Position numbers and translations under genes: made by a program
The notes under the pieces: model-generated
What the model was told of the DNA's origin: nothing
Database searches by the model: none
What the model saw: the letters and a program-made list of their open reading frames with translations, nothing else
Assembly (NCBI GenBank): GCA_963402885.1
Contig: OY727095.1
Location: 32,493,001 to 32,557,000 of the forward strand
Length of the DNA stretch: 64,000 bases
Direction: 5' to 3'
From: Antedon bifida
Taxonomy: Eukaryota > Echinodermata > Crinoidea > Comatulida > Antedonidae
Shown here: positions 44,453 through 55,334 of the stretch, one piece after another
How the letters are laid out: every line of letters starts with the position of its first letter
Position numbering within the stretch: position 1 is the stretch's first letter

Positions 44453-47400
44453 TGAAACTGGCGTACGTTATTGACAACCGATATCTTTCTACAGAAGAGT
44501 GTATATTTTATGATCTTGTTCTGTTAGATATAACACATTTTGTTGAAAACTGTAACCTAAAACAAAGGTATTTTGATTAGTTAGAACTTGGGTAGTTAGG
44601 CTCCTTCCTACTAGGCCTAGGCTAGGGCCTAATAATTAAAATATTTTCCCATTGTCGAGCGACGACGAGGCCCTCACTCCCTGTCGAGTGTCGCCCCTGC
44701 CTGCTTGGCAAGTACAATTTGATAGCCTGGCCCGTCGTCAAGTGGTTACGGGACGCTGATGTCCTTTTTATGTTGTTTGGACACGAATATATTTCTTAAA
44801 TAATAATTGAGTACAGAAGCCTATCTAGGCTAGTTACAGTACTGTATTAAAATAAAAAAATAGTTTTGAAAATATGATTTTTTTTTCATTACATTATGAA
44901 TATGATATAAATTATTATAATTATAAAATGTAATTTTAAGTAAATGTATAATTTTCTCTTTTCTATTCACAGTTATTATATGAATTAATATTAATCAATA
45001 ATTTCCCAATAATTTCCCCATCATCAATTTGTATTTTGCAGCGTTCTTGTTTTCCCACCTTTGTTTAGCCATTATCGGTTCTTGACTCATCAAATAGTTC
45101 AAGAAGATTTTTGTGACCTGTCTAGCTTCTCTGTTGGTGAGGGCGACAACAGGCAAACTGTTGTCTGCTCAGATTACATAAGGTACAGTTTATAATTCCA
45201 TTAATATTTGAGTTACACACTACATGAAAGCTACAGTATAATGCTTTTTTTTTAATGAAACAGTAGCCTATATTATTAGAAAATAAAAATATTTCATACT
45301 ATTTTACTCTTATTGTGTTTGTATTGCATTGATATTTAATTTACTAATGTATGCTTTACTGATTTCCAGAGATATGCAGAGTTCATCCTACAAGGAACCA
45401 GTGGGTAGGGGACGAGGAAGGGGTAAGAAAAAGGTATATCATACCACCGGTGACAGAGAGGTGGAAAGTAAAAGCTCGCCAAATGACAAAGACCATTTAA
45501 TGGCATCACACCAAAAGTCTACAAATGAAAAACCGAGAAAGAAAGTTACGGATAAATCAAGGTAATGTAGGCCAGTATCAAGTGTTTGGTCTGTATTGAT
45601 GTGTATTGATAAGCTTGAATTAAGAAATGCCTAAAGCTCTGTCTACACTATCAAACTAGTGTGATGTGCCCAAATATAGTAGTGATATACCCAAATATGG
45701 TAGTGATATGCCATCATCATGTCCATATATGAGCACATCACATTGTTTTGTCACATGAAGTTTGATAGTGTAGACAGAGCTTTATACTGTAATGCACAAA
45801 ATAATATTTATTATCTTGTTATTGTATACAGGAAATCAAAAAGACCTGATCAAGCATTATATGTTCCAAAATCAAGGAAGCCTGATCAGGCTCTGTATGT
45901 GCCTCGATCTAAGAGAAATCAAGATACCTCACCATCTGAAGCTACTGATCCAACAACAAACCAAATTGGAGACATTGAAACAAATACAGACAGATCGCAG
46001 AATGAGAAGATTGAACCACCACTGAAGAAAATGACGATTGACACAAGTGAATCACAAATCATGGCAGCAGTTGGTGGTGAACCAAAGGCACAAGAAAGCG
46101 ATGAAAAAGCGGAGGAGGTTGTTACAAAAGACCACCAAACTTCTATTCCAATTGCGTCTAAATTAGCTAATGATTCTAAAAGTCACAATGCTGGTGTATT
46201 AGAGGAAAGGCAATCACCAGAAGGAGTGCCATCACATGAGATTACATCATCAGAAGGAGTGCCATCACATGAGATGACATCACCAGAAGGAATGCCATCA
46301 CATGAGATGGCATCACCAGATGAGAGTGATGAGATAATGGTGTCTGAAGAACATTGTCCAGACAATTGTTATAAAGATTTGAACAATGAAATTCATGGAG
46401 AACAGCAGACTAAAGAGTTGCAAGAGATTTCCAAGGACCAAAACAAAGAGGACGCTATGACTGGAATTTTTTCAGAAGATACAGTTAACAGAGACATTTG
46501 TAAAGATGATGATTTGTCCAAATTAGAAACTAAAATTTCTATAGAAGATATAAGTGATGAACAAGGGCATGCAGAAATTGCTTCTCCAGTTGCAAACGGA
46601 TCAAATATTGTAGATGAAGACATTAATTTAGTTAAGGAACAAGATAAACTTAATAGTGCAATAAATATAGAAATTTCTCATGATGATGAGGAAAAAGGGG
46701 AATCAGAAGAGGAAGTTATAGTAGAAGATGAATTAAGAGATCAAGAAATGGAAGAAAGTGGAGAAAATGCGGAAGAAAATGAGGAAGATGATTTAGAAGA
46801 AAATATTGCAGACCCAGAAATATCGGTTGATGCAAAAGCAGCCGAAGCATCTGTATCTGCTGAATTAGCAGCTGATGATGATGATGGAGATAATTGGGAT
46901 GATCTGTTTGATGAAACTGGCGAAGCATTAGGATCAAATGTTGTGGATGAGGTACTAATTTTAGTAAACAATGATAATAAAATGATAATATGACCAATAT
47001 AAATCGATTCACTAATTTAGGCTAAATATGGATATACAGTTAATTCCATTGTTAATGAAATCGGAGTATAATCCCATCCCCTAATGTCCATAAATTGCAT
47101 ATATCAACTCACTTACACTACATGCCATCATAGACACATTATATTTTAATGGATAATCACTGTCAGGGAGTGTTGCTACAAGACTTTCAAGAGGCTTTTA
47201 ATTCAAAGACCAAAATAAACTTTACTGCATAAAATGAATGTCGCATTAATTCCCCACCTAGGCTGTATATGAAAGTCATTGCTTAAAATAAAAGTTACCA
47301 TTTGTAATTTGATACTTCATTCGCAGATATCAGAGGCAATTGGAAACGTCAAAGTATCTGTTAAGAAGACCAAGCAAGACTACTACAACTATGCTGCGAA

Positions 47401-49490
47401 GGATAACTTTGATTATGGAAGTAAGTCTACCAAGTGTTTGTCGACGGCACATGATTTTTCTAATAAATTCCATGGTGGTAGAACAAGTCTTCTCGGATAA
47501 GAACTATAAACCGTAGGTCCAGTGTACATATCTAGCTCCTGTGCACTTTAAAGAACCTAGACGAGTAGGGGGTTACCCCGGTGTACTAGTAGATAGACAG
47601 CCACTGATCATAACACTGGGCCTTCTGGGAGACCAGTCTTTGACTGAAGAGGTTACCCAGTATAAATGAATATAACAAATTCAATTCAAAATAACCAGCA
47701 TATCATTTTTGTATTAATCTTTCTCATTTTTTAGGATTTAACCATGTAATTGAGATTTATGACTTTCCAACCGAATTTAAGACAGAAGATTTAGTACAAT
47801 CATTTTCAGGCTACAGGTAAGAGACCTTCGTCAATATTTCATTTTAGTTTCATAAGACCCCATTTCATAATTTTTTGAATCATTGTACATACTATTATTT
47901 TATTTTGTGATTTGATGAATAAATGTATTTGTGGTTGAATTCTAAATTCATTTTTAAGGGTTGAAATGATGGTGCTTTTTTGCTGTAGGCTAGCGCTCCA
48001 ATTCATGTTTTTTTTTTATAGATCTTAATTTCTGAGATAATGAATAATAATATAATTTATTGGTAATTTCAGTTTCAAAAGTTTCAATATCCAGTGGGTT
48101 GATGAGACGCATGCGTTGGGAGTGTTTAGTTCTGCCTCAACAGGTGAGTATTTAATTTTGCATAAAAGAAGAAAGAAACTATCACCTGTATTTTATCTGT
48201 TATTTTGAGATTTTAGCTGGCTTGGTTTTGCATTGGCCCAATTCTGTAAAGTTAATAAAAAGATGGTTAAATCTGATTTTTATCATCATAATCATCCATA
48301 ATTTGCTACAAATTACAGAGAGCATAATACAGATATACAATGCTGTAAGTGTTAGTGGCTGGATCTCAATGGAGATACAAAACAAAATAAGTAAAACAGC
48401 CAGAAAAATTTGCAATAAAGAAAATTACTGAAAAACTGACAATGCTGTGGGCATCAGTGGCTGGATATATATATATAGTTGGGGCGACTTTTTCTCATTC
48501 TCACAGATTTCCTCATCTTAATCGTTTCAAATTAATTAATTAAATTTCAGTATATCACCGGGCGGTTTAGAATTAATGTTCTTTGCCTGCTGTGTTTATA
48601 TATATATATATACAGTAACATAACATTCATTACAAAAGACTGGTTGCAGATGATTGGATTGGCTATTTCATAGTTTTATCATTTATTGGTTTGTTTTGTT
48701 TAAAAAACAACAGCTCAGGATGCATTAGGACTTCAAAATCCAATGCTTCGAACCCGATCACTTGACCAAGCAACAAGAGAATCAAAACTTAAAGCTAGAA
48801 ATTGTATTGAGTTCATTCAACCGGCTAAGCCTAGACCAGAGACATCTGTATCTGCAGCAAGGAGGCTAGTTACTGGAGCGCTTGGTGTGAAATCAAAACA
48901 GAGCAAGGAACAGAAGGCTGCAGAATTCAAGAAGTTGAAAGATGCCAAAGGTAGAAACGATTTGTTTATTAATTTTAATTGATACAAACATACATCCTGT
49001 TTTGGCCTTGAGACTCCCGTATTTTAGATTTGTCTCCCGGCCTAATATTGTGCTCCCGGTTTTCGACATTGTCTCCCTGATTACAAAGAAAACTGAATTT
49101 TGATGCATTAAAATATAACAAAAAGGCTTACACACAAGCAAATTTCCGATATTTAAGCTATTGTATGACCATTTGCGGTCATAATTGTTTATTTTTGTTC
49201 TCAACAAAAAAGAGATTCCCCTCACATAGCCACCACACAATACTGCTTGTGAAGTCACACACTGCACTCCTTACCCCTCGATAATAGATAGAGGGCGCTG
49301 TTAAAAAAACACCAATTCCTGTTTTTTAAACTTCAGACGTTGGCAGGTATGCTATTCACGATATTAAAACATGGTCAGTCTTTTACAAATTTATTAAATG
49401 ATAATTTTTTACTGTTTCTCTACAGAAAAAAAGAAGGCGGATAAAAGATTGTCAGAAGATGTATGGGAAGGAAATACTTGGCGGCTCTGA
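44453..49490 (+). CDS. R3HCC1L: R3H and coiled-coil protein, R3HCC1/R3HCC1L family
   Basis: Putative RNA-associated protein. Human R3HCC1L is described as a possible partner of the exon junction complex. Exons: 44453-44567, 45042-45182, 45370-45561, 45832-46951, 47327-47420, 47735-47816, 48073-48143, 48714-48950, 49426-49490; every junction keeps frame. The first begins with TG after an acceptor. If an upstream exon supplies A, the ATG is split and the protein is 705 aa. An R3H domain has RFLTH (Arg51, His55). Two tandem copies of RPDQALYVP/KPDQALYVP lie at 154-174. Then come three 11-residue repeats (PEGVPSHEMTS type, about 278-310), a long acidic disordered region, an RRM-like fold (HVIEIYDFPTEFKTEDL, about 557 on), a conserved RPETSVSAARRLVTGALGV block and a Lys-rich C-terminal helix ending DVWEG. 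Its single gene combines features of both human paralogues. AATAAA at about 49679 and 49684. Confidence 0.92.
45635..45781. mobile_element. Family-A MITE in R3HCC1L intron
   Basis: AGCTCTGTCTACACTATCAA to TTTGATAGTGTAGACAGAGC. It ends 50 bases before an acceptor. Confidence 0.9.
46213..46325 (+). repeat. In-frame 33-bp tandem repeats
   Basis: Three copies of a 33-base unit inside the large R3HCC1L exon encode an 11-residue repeat (S-P-E-G-V-P-S-H-E-M-T). The length is a multiple of three, so the frame is kept. Confidence 0.85.
47503..47690. mobile_element. Possible non-LTR or SINE tail fragment in intron
   Basis: GTGCACTTTAAAGAACC, a GGGGGTTACCCCGG hairpin and GAGGTTACCCAGTATAAATG resemble 3' ends of retroposons. 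A related GAGGTCACCCAGTACAAATA lies at about 56541. No coding part. Confidence 0.35.
48318..48475 (-). mobile_element. Penelope-like terminal fragment, inverted
   Basis: Complement of the 34680-34790 segment (GTTAGTGGCTGGATCTCAAT and GGCATCAGTGGCTGGATAT). Here in an R3HCC1L intron, again next to (TA)n and a SINE body. The hammerhead core itself is absent. Confidence 0.5.
48479..48613 (+). mobile_element. tRNA-derived SINE, family S1, head missing
   Basis: The body from GGGGCGACTTTTTCTC to ATCACCGGGCGGTTTAGAA and GTGTTTAT(AT)n matches the 34871 copy almost base for base. Confidence 0.85.
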
Positions 49491-49651
49491 GCTTTTTAAC
49501 AAATATGCATATATTTATACACAGGGTCACCAATACCATATAAGTTATATTCAAAGTATATAAATTTAGTAAGGTTTTATATCTATAAATAACTAAATGT
49601 ATGTATAAATTTTGCACAGTTCTGCTATTGGTGCTTTACCTTTAAAAAGTA

Positions 49652-49832
49652 TGGAATGCCAAAACTGCCTTTAGTAAAAATAAAATAAAGAGCTTATTAA
49701 TCTTGATTTCATAGCTAACAATTGAGAATAGAATTTTTCTATTGGAATGCCAAAACTGCCTTTAGTAAAAATAAAATAAAGAGCCCATTAATCTTGATTT
49801 CTTAGCTAACAATTGAGAATAGAATTTTTCTA
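49652..49832. repeat. Tandem duplication, ~90-bp unit
   Basis: GGAATGCCAAAACTGCCTTT to ATAGAATTTTTCTAT occurs twice. It carries the candidate polyadenylation signals of R3HCC1L in duplicate. Confidence 0.88.
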
Positions 49833-49847
49833 TCAGAAAAACCACTT

Positions 49848-50198
49848 AAAGATGTATTGTCCCCCTGAAAAAATAATTCTTAACAAAATTTTTGTTGAAT
49901 ATGCCATTTTAATATAACATAATAGTTATCCACTTTGACCAAAAAATGGATCGAAAAAAAATGTATTTACCTGAAAAAACTGTAATTTATAGCAAAAAAT
50001 GGTCAAATTGGCTGCCAGCCAATGGGTTTTTGGTTGAATTTAACCATTTACTTTGTCATTTTATAAGTGAAAACATTATTTTTTTCGTTTTTTTTTTCTA
50101 CTGAAGTGATTAACTTTATTAAAACTACAAAATAACATATTAAAAGTCTGATTTAATTAATCTTCATTTTTCATGTTTTGGGGGACAATACATCTTTA
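49848..50198. mobile_element. Family-D palindromic element, best copy
   Basis: Ends AAAGATGTATTGTCCCCCTG and TTGGGGGACAATACATCTTT. About 350 bases with long inverted arms and no coding content. Includes GGCTGCCAGCCAATGGGTTT. Confidence 0.85.
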
Positions 50199-50213
50199 AT
50201 TCATCATTATCTT

Positions 50214-50338
50214 TATCAAACTTTATGTGACAAAAAAATGTGATGTGCCCATATATGGACATGATGATGTCATATCACTACCATATTTGGGCACATCACA
50301 CATTTTTGTCAAACTAGTTTGATAGTGTAGATAGAACT
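50214..50338. mobile_element. Family-A MITE, left end missing
   Basis: Starts TATCAAACTTTATGTGAC, ends AGTTTGATAGTGTAGATAGA. Directly follows the family-D element. Confidence 0.85.
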
Positions 50339-50794
50339 TTACAATGTCATATAGAAATGTACTTGAAATGAACAGCATAAATTCCATATTATATTTAAAA
50401 AGGTCCAAGTAAATTATAAAAGCAGTTATGTTGCGATAATCGTATCGAGCATAGCTCATCAACAAAGAATCAATTTTGTAAAAAATGGTTCTGATAGAAT
50501 TTTAACATTAAGTTATTTGTAAGGTCGAAAAGTTATTAATTGATCAAATATAATGAAATGTACCTATTTATTATACAGATGTTTAAGTGAATTATTGATT
50601 TTAATGCACTCTAATATATATAGAAAGTTCTTCCACGTGATTTGATTATTATTATCAACTACTATTAGATTGTCTTGGTCCTACTGTAATGACATTGAGA
50701 CTGACCCATGGTTCTGTCTATCACCATTTAACAAATGTTATGTTCAGATGTGTGACATCATTGTTGTATAGATGACATGTTAATTGTGTTGTAA
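50339..50794. other. Unassigned intergenic stretch
   Basis: Nothing recognised. Confidence 0.4.
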
Positions 50795-50955
50795 AGCTCT
50801 GTCTACACTATCAAACTTTATGTGACAATAAACTGTGATGTGCCCATATATGGACATAATGTCATATCACTACTACCATATTTGGCCATATCACTACCAT
50901 ATTTGGGTACATCACACTTTTTTAGTCAAAATAGTTTGATAGTGTAGACAGAACT
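50795..50955. mobile_element. Family-A MITE
   Basis: AGCTCTGTCTACACTATCAA to GATAGTGTAGACAGAACT. Confidence 0.9.
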
Positions 50956-51661
50956 TAACTCTATGTATAGTTGCTAGATAGCGCAGCAGTTAAGTACGGT
51001 TGAGTTCCCTGTTATTACATTATAAGAATATGTATGTAGTAAGATTTTAATATGTATTTGTTCTTTGTTACTAACATGATCAAAATAAAGTAATGATATT
51101 TTGTCAGTATTTTTTGTTGAGAGTTATTTACAATTATCACTGGAAATGTGATTGCTGTTATGGTGTGTATGCGAGGTGTTGTATTCATGCTGAATTCCTA
51201 GTGTATATTACATAGACCCTAAATGGTACATGGATATTTATTAAAAACAGTGTTTTGGTCTAAATATATACTGATTACCACAAGCATTTGTTCAATACAA
51301 TATACTGTATCATTATATACATAATACATAAATATTTTTTTTAATGTGTATGAATTAGGAATCTACTTATAGACATTCAATGCCAATTTTAGTAAAAAAT
51401 ATTAGTATATATATTAATACTGCTTTGTACAGTATAAATATTAAAATTAATTGTACTTTTCCTTCACGCTTGAATAAAGCATGCAGGTAGGAAAGAATTG
51501 ATTGAATACCTTGAAAATGCATGAATAGAAAGTTTGTAAAAAGATCATTCTTTTGAAAAAATTCAAAGTCATGGATCAATAACTCACTAAAATCCAGACT
51601 TAAAGCTAGTCAACTACAGTACATCTTAAGGTATACCAACCTAAGCAAGGTTGAGCTGAAA
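50956..51661. other. Upstream region of the SLC7 transporter gene
   Basis: AT-rich; should hold the promoter and any 5' untranslated exon. No clear core elements recognised. Confidence 0.4.
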
Positions 51662-54457
51662 ATGGAGGTTTTAACAGAATTTGCACAAAATCTGAACCGT
51701 CGCAGACGTATCCCGGTGAACACATTAGACACAGATTTAAAAAGATGCTTGACAACTTTTGATTTAACTCTTTTAGGGATATCTCACTTATTTGGTATAG
51801 GTATATTCATACTGATTGGTATTGTAGCGAAGACTCTAGCTGGACCAGCAGTAATATTATCAATATTTTTAGCGGCATTCTGCTCTCTCCTGTCTGCCTT
51901 CAGCTATATGGAATTATGTAATCGTATTCCGAGATCTGGAAGTGGTTATCTGTACGTTTACGTAGTTGTCGGTGAAATTTGGGCTTTCATAATTGGTTGG
52001 AACATGCTGTTGGAATACATAGCAGTTGCAACTAGTCAGGCATCTGCTTTCACTGGAATACTGGATACAACATTTAACAACACTATTAGCAATTTAACTG
52101 TTAATTTTCTTATGAATGGAGAGGAATGGGATATACCACACCTTAACCATATACCGAATATCATAGCTGGCATATTTATCCTCCTCTTTATGTTCATACT
52201 TATATGTGGCATTCAAACATCCGCTAAATTTACTCATATTATGATAACGTGTTTGGTGATCGTGTTATTAGTGTTTTTTGCTTACAGTTTTAAATATGCT
52301 GATTTTTCAAATTGGAAAAACTATGGGGGATTTATGCCGAATGGTATTTCGGGTGTGGTAACAGGAGCCGCGAAATTGTACTTTCTTTTTGGGTCTTTTG
52401 AAGTAATATGCACAGCAAGTGAAGAATGCAAAGACCCAATAAGGAGCTTGCCAATTGCGTTAGTATTATGTATTGTTATATATGCGGTATTTTCTGCTGC
52501 AATGGCAATGTGTCTTACTTTAATTGTTCCTTGGGAAAATATTAATGTATTATCACCGATTCCTGATGCATTTTTACAATATGGAGACACTTTTCCATCA
52601 TACTTATCGACTGTGGGAGTACTTTTGGGGATAATGGGGGCTGGGCTTACCTCATACTATGGTGCAACCAGACTTGCCTATTCTATTGCTCTGGATAGGC
52701 TTATCTTTTCATTCTTAGCGTATCTTCCCAGTAATAAAGTACCCGTAATATCCGTCGTAATCATAGGGATAATATCGTTTATTTTGGCTGTGTTTATACC
52801 CTTAGAATCACTTGTTGATTTATTGAATATCGGTAGCATATCATGTTATATCGCTGTATCCGCACTTGTCGTTATCCTGAGATACAGACCGATCGAAGAA
52901 AATGTCATCTTTTTTCAACTTCCTGATTCAAATAAATTGAAAACAAAGAAAAGCATTGAAGAACCAGTCATAGGCGGTACATTAAAAACTCAATTTGAAT
53001 GTTTTAGTTGTCTCAGAAGCAAAAAACCTGGACGAGTTGTGGTGATAAGTTTGATTATGTATATCCTATGTTCTTTGTGTTTCTCAATTGTTGTATTTCA
53101 TTCAGAAATAAATGAAGTTTTTAGTATCTTATTGATAGCTATATTTGCGCTAGGAGCCGTTATAAGTGTTGGCATAATATGTATGCACCATCAGAATGAT
53201 GACGAACCACCATATAAGGTTTGTAGGCATTTAGCATGAATAGGGTGATGATGCGTATCTTTGCAAGTTTTTATTTTGTTGGCCATTGTAAATTCAAATT
53301 TAAAAATATGCATCAATATTTTAAACTAGAATATCCATTCAAAAGTTTAAAGATGTATTGTCCCCCAAAAAATGAAGATTAATTAAATCAGACTTTGAAA
53401 AAAAAAATGACAATATAAATGGTTAAATTCAACCAAAAACCCATTGGCTGGCAGCCAATTTGACTATGTTTTGCTTTAAATTACATTTTTTTCAGATAAA
53501 TGGTTTTTTTTTAATCCAATTTTTTTGTCAAAGTGAATAACTATTATGTGAAATTAAAATGGGATATTCAACATAAAAATTGTAAGAATTATTTTTCAGG
53601 GGGAAAATGTATAATGCTCTGTCAAATGAGAAATATTTGGATGAACTGTTTACCATGCTGTAAAAATAACCGACTGTATATTCTGAATTTTAAAACAACC
53701 AGAATCTGACATTCAACCTACTGTAGCTAGCTAAATTCAGCTGCTTTGACCCCGGCTTTGACCCTTCATAATGTCTTAGCAAGCCTAAAAGTTCCAATAA
53801 CATAACAATGAGCCGATGGGAGACAAAATTACTATAGTAGTACAAAACATTCAATAGAATAGACATAAAAGAAAATGCTTTTTTTTTGTACATTTTATTT
53901 CCCCTTTCTTTCAGGTGCCATGTGTGCCGTTTGTACCTACACTTTCAATCCTATGCAACATCAGTTTGTTGGTGAATATCCCATCTAACTCATTCTACAG
54001 GTTTTTCATCTGGATTTTAATAGGTATGCCTACCTTTAAATTATTTCTTAAATATTTACTTTGAAAGTTAGACAATGTACCAACCGTTTTAGTTTAGATG
54101 TATTCATCCAAAATATTCACTGCATGCTGCAGACTTGACTCGATGTACACTTATGACAAATTTCTCCAATCTCTTCTGTTTCATAAAATCATTAGGGAAA
54201 ATTCATTCCTAGCAGTACATACTAAATCAAGCCAAGTGATACATATTAATAATAAATATTAAAATGTTATGTATATTTTTACAGGTTTGGTTATATATTT
54301 TTCATATGGTTATCGCCACAGCATCACTGCAGATGTTCAGAATGATACAAAGCCTGATTGTTCTCCACTATTAAACGATACTAATGAAAATATTGACTTT
54401 GGATCTACTCAGATGGTGGTTTTGGGAGCACCACAAAACACTAATAATAAAGAATAG
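51662..54457 (+). CDS. Cationic amino acid transporter, SLC7 (CAT) family
   Basis: Plasma-membrane carrier predicted to move cationic amino acids. Exons: 51662-53218, 53915-54023, 54285-54457; junction phases 0 and 1 fit, 612 aa plus stop. ATG at 51662 has a good context (GAAAATGG). About 14 hydrophobic segments. Family marks: RCLTTFDLTLLGIS before TM1, GIGIFILIG in TM1, GSGYLYVYVVVGEIWAF with Glu105 (the Glu essential in mouse CAT1, from memory), the GSFEVICTASEECKDPIRSLP loop, and the C-terminal VPFVPTLSILCNISLL and GLVIYFSYGYRHS segments typical of CATs, absent from light-chain SLC7 members. Which member of SLC7A1-4 or SLC7A14 it matches cannot be told. The first exon carries most of the protein, unlike the many-exon vertebrate genes. 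A family-D element lies in intron 1. Candidate AATAAA near 54713. Confidence 0.9.
53349..53612. mobile_element. Family-D element in SLC7 intron 1
   Basis: AAAGATGTATTGTCCCCCAA at the left, CAGGGGGAAAATGTATAAT at the right; CCAACCAAAAACCCATTGGC inside. Confidence 0.82.
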
Positions 54458-55334
54458 AGAAAAAATGTAAAATATTAAACACTATTAACAAAAGCGCCCC
54501 CACAATGTATGAGATCAATGTTCCAACTGGTTATGGTTCACTAAACAGACCAATACCGGATTTTCTGGAAACTTTCCCAAAACCATACTTTTTCTATGTT
54601 CAAAATCATTTTTTTTACCATTAGAAACACATTCCAAATACCAGACTTTCCACAAACCGGTAGCCATATTCACCATTCAAACTTAGGCTAAGGTAAACAT
54701 TTTAATTTAATTAATAAAAAAATCTAAATGAATACAATTTAAAGGAAATACTTAAATATTTATTGAGTTAAGTGAAATACTTAATATTTAAAGGAAATAT
54801 CTAACTTAAGTGTGATTGGTGAATATGGCCATAGACATCCAATGGTGTCCGGTATTGGGAGATTTGACTGTATGACCACTTAAAATATTTTTAAATACAT
54901 ATTACAGTATTTTTAATATAAAAATACATCATTTACAACTTTTATTTAAATATTATAATACTATATATATATATGTTTATTTTGTATTCTATTATTTGTA
55001 TCAAATTTGATGATGGTTGAATAACCATGCGCATTATTTAATTTTAAACACAGTTAAATATTACTTTTCTTTATGCATACAACCTTTAAAGACTACCTCC
55101 AGCTGCTTTTTGCAAATGTCAATGCATCAAATCAGATAGAAAGTTAAACCCGGGCATTTATTTCTTCAAATAAAAGTTTACAGTAAATATTGTATCATGT
55201 GTTTATATTTATTTGCAAGAAATACTAAAAACTTAAATAAAATAAATAAAAGAAAAAATATAAATTATTCAAAAATCTGTTGTGGTTAATTTTTATATAA
55301 TCTTACTCTACGTCACCAATGGGCAGTATACGGT
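54458..55334. other. Shared 3' region of SLC7 transporter (+) and ACADSB (-)
   Basis: The two genes converge here. Minus-strand AATAAA candidates for ACADSB (TTTATT on plus) lie near 55158 and 55207. No further gene seen. Confidence 0.45.

Noticed and set aside
44353..44580. Independent 75-codon gene
   Set aside because: It lacks an ATG, and its 3' part is the first visible coding exon of R3HCC1L, in phase with the R3H exon.
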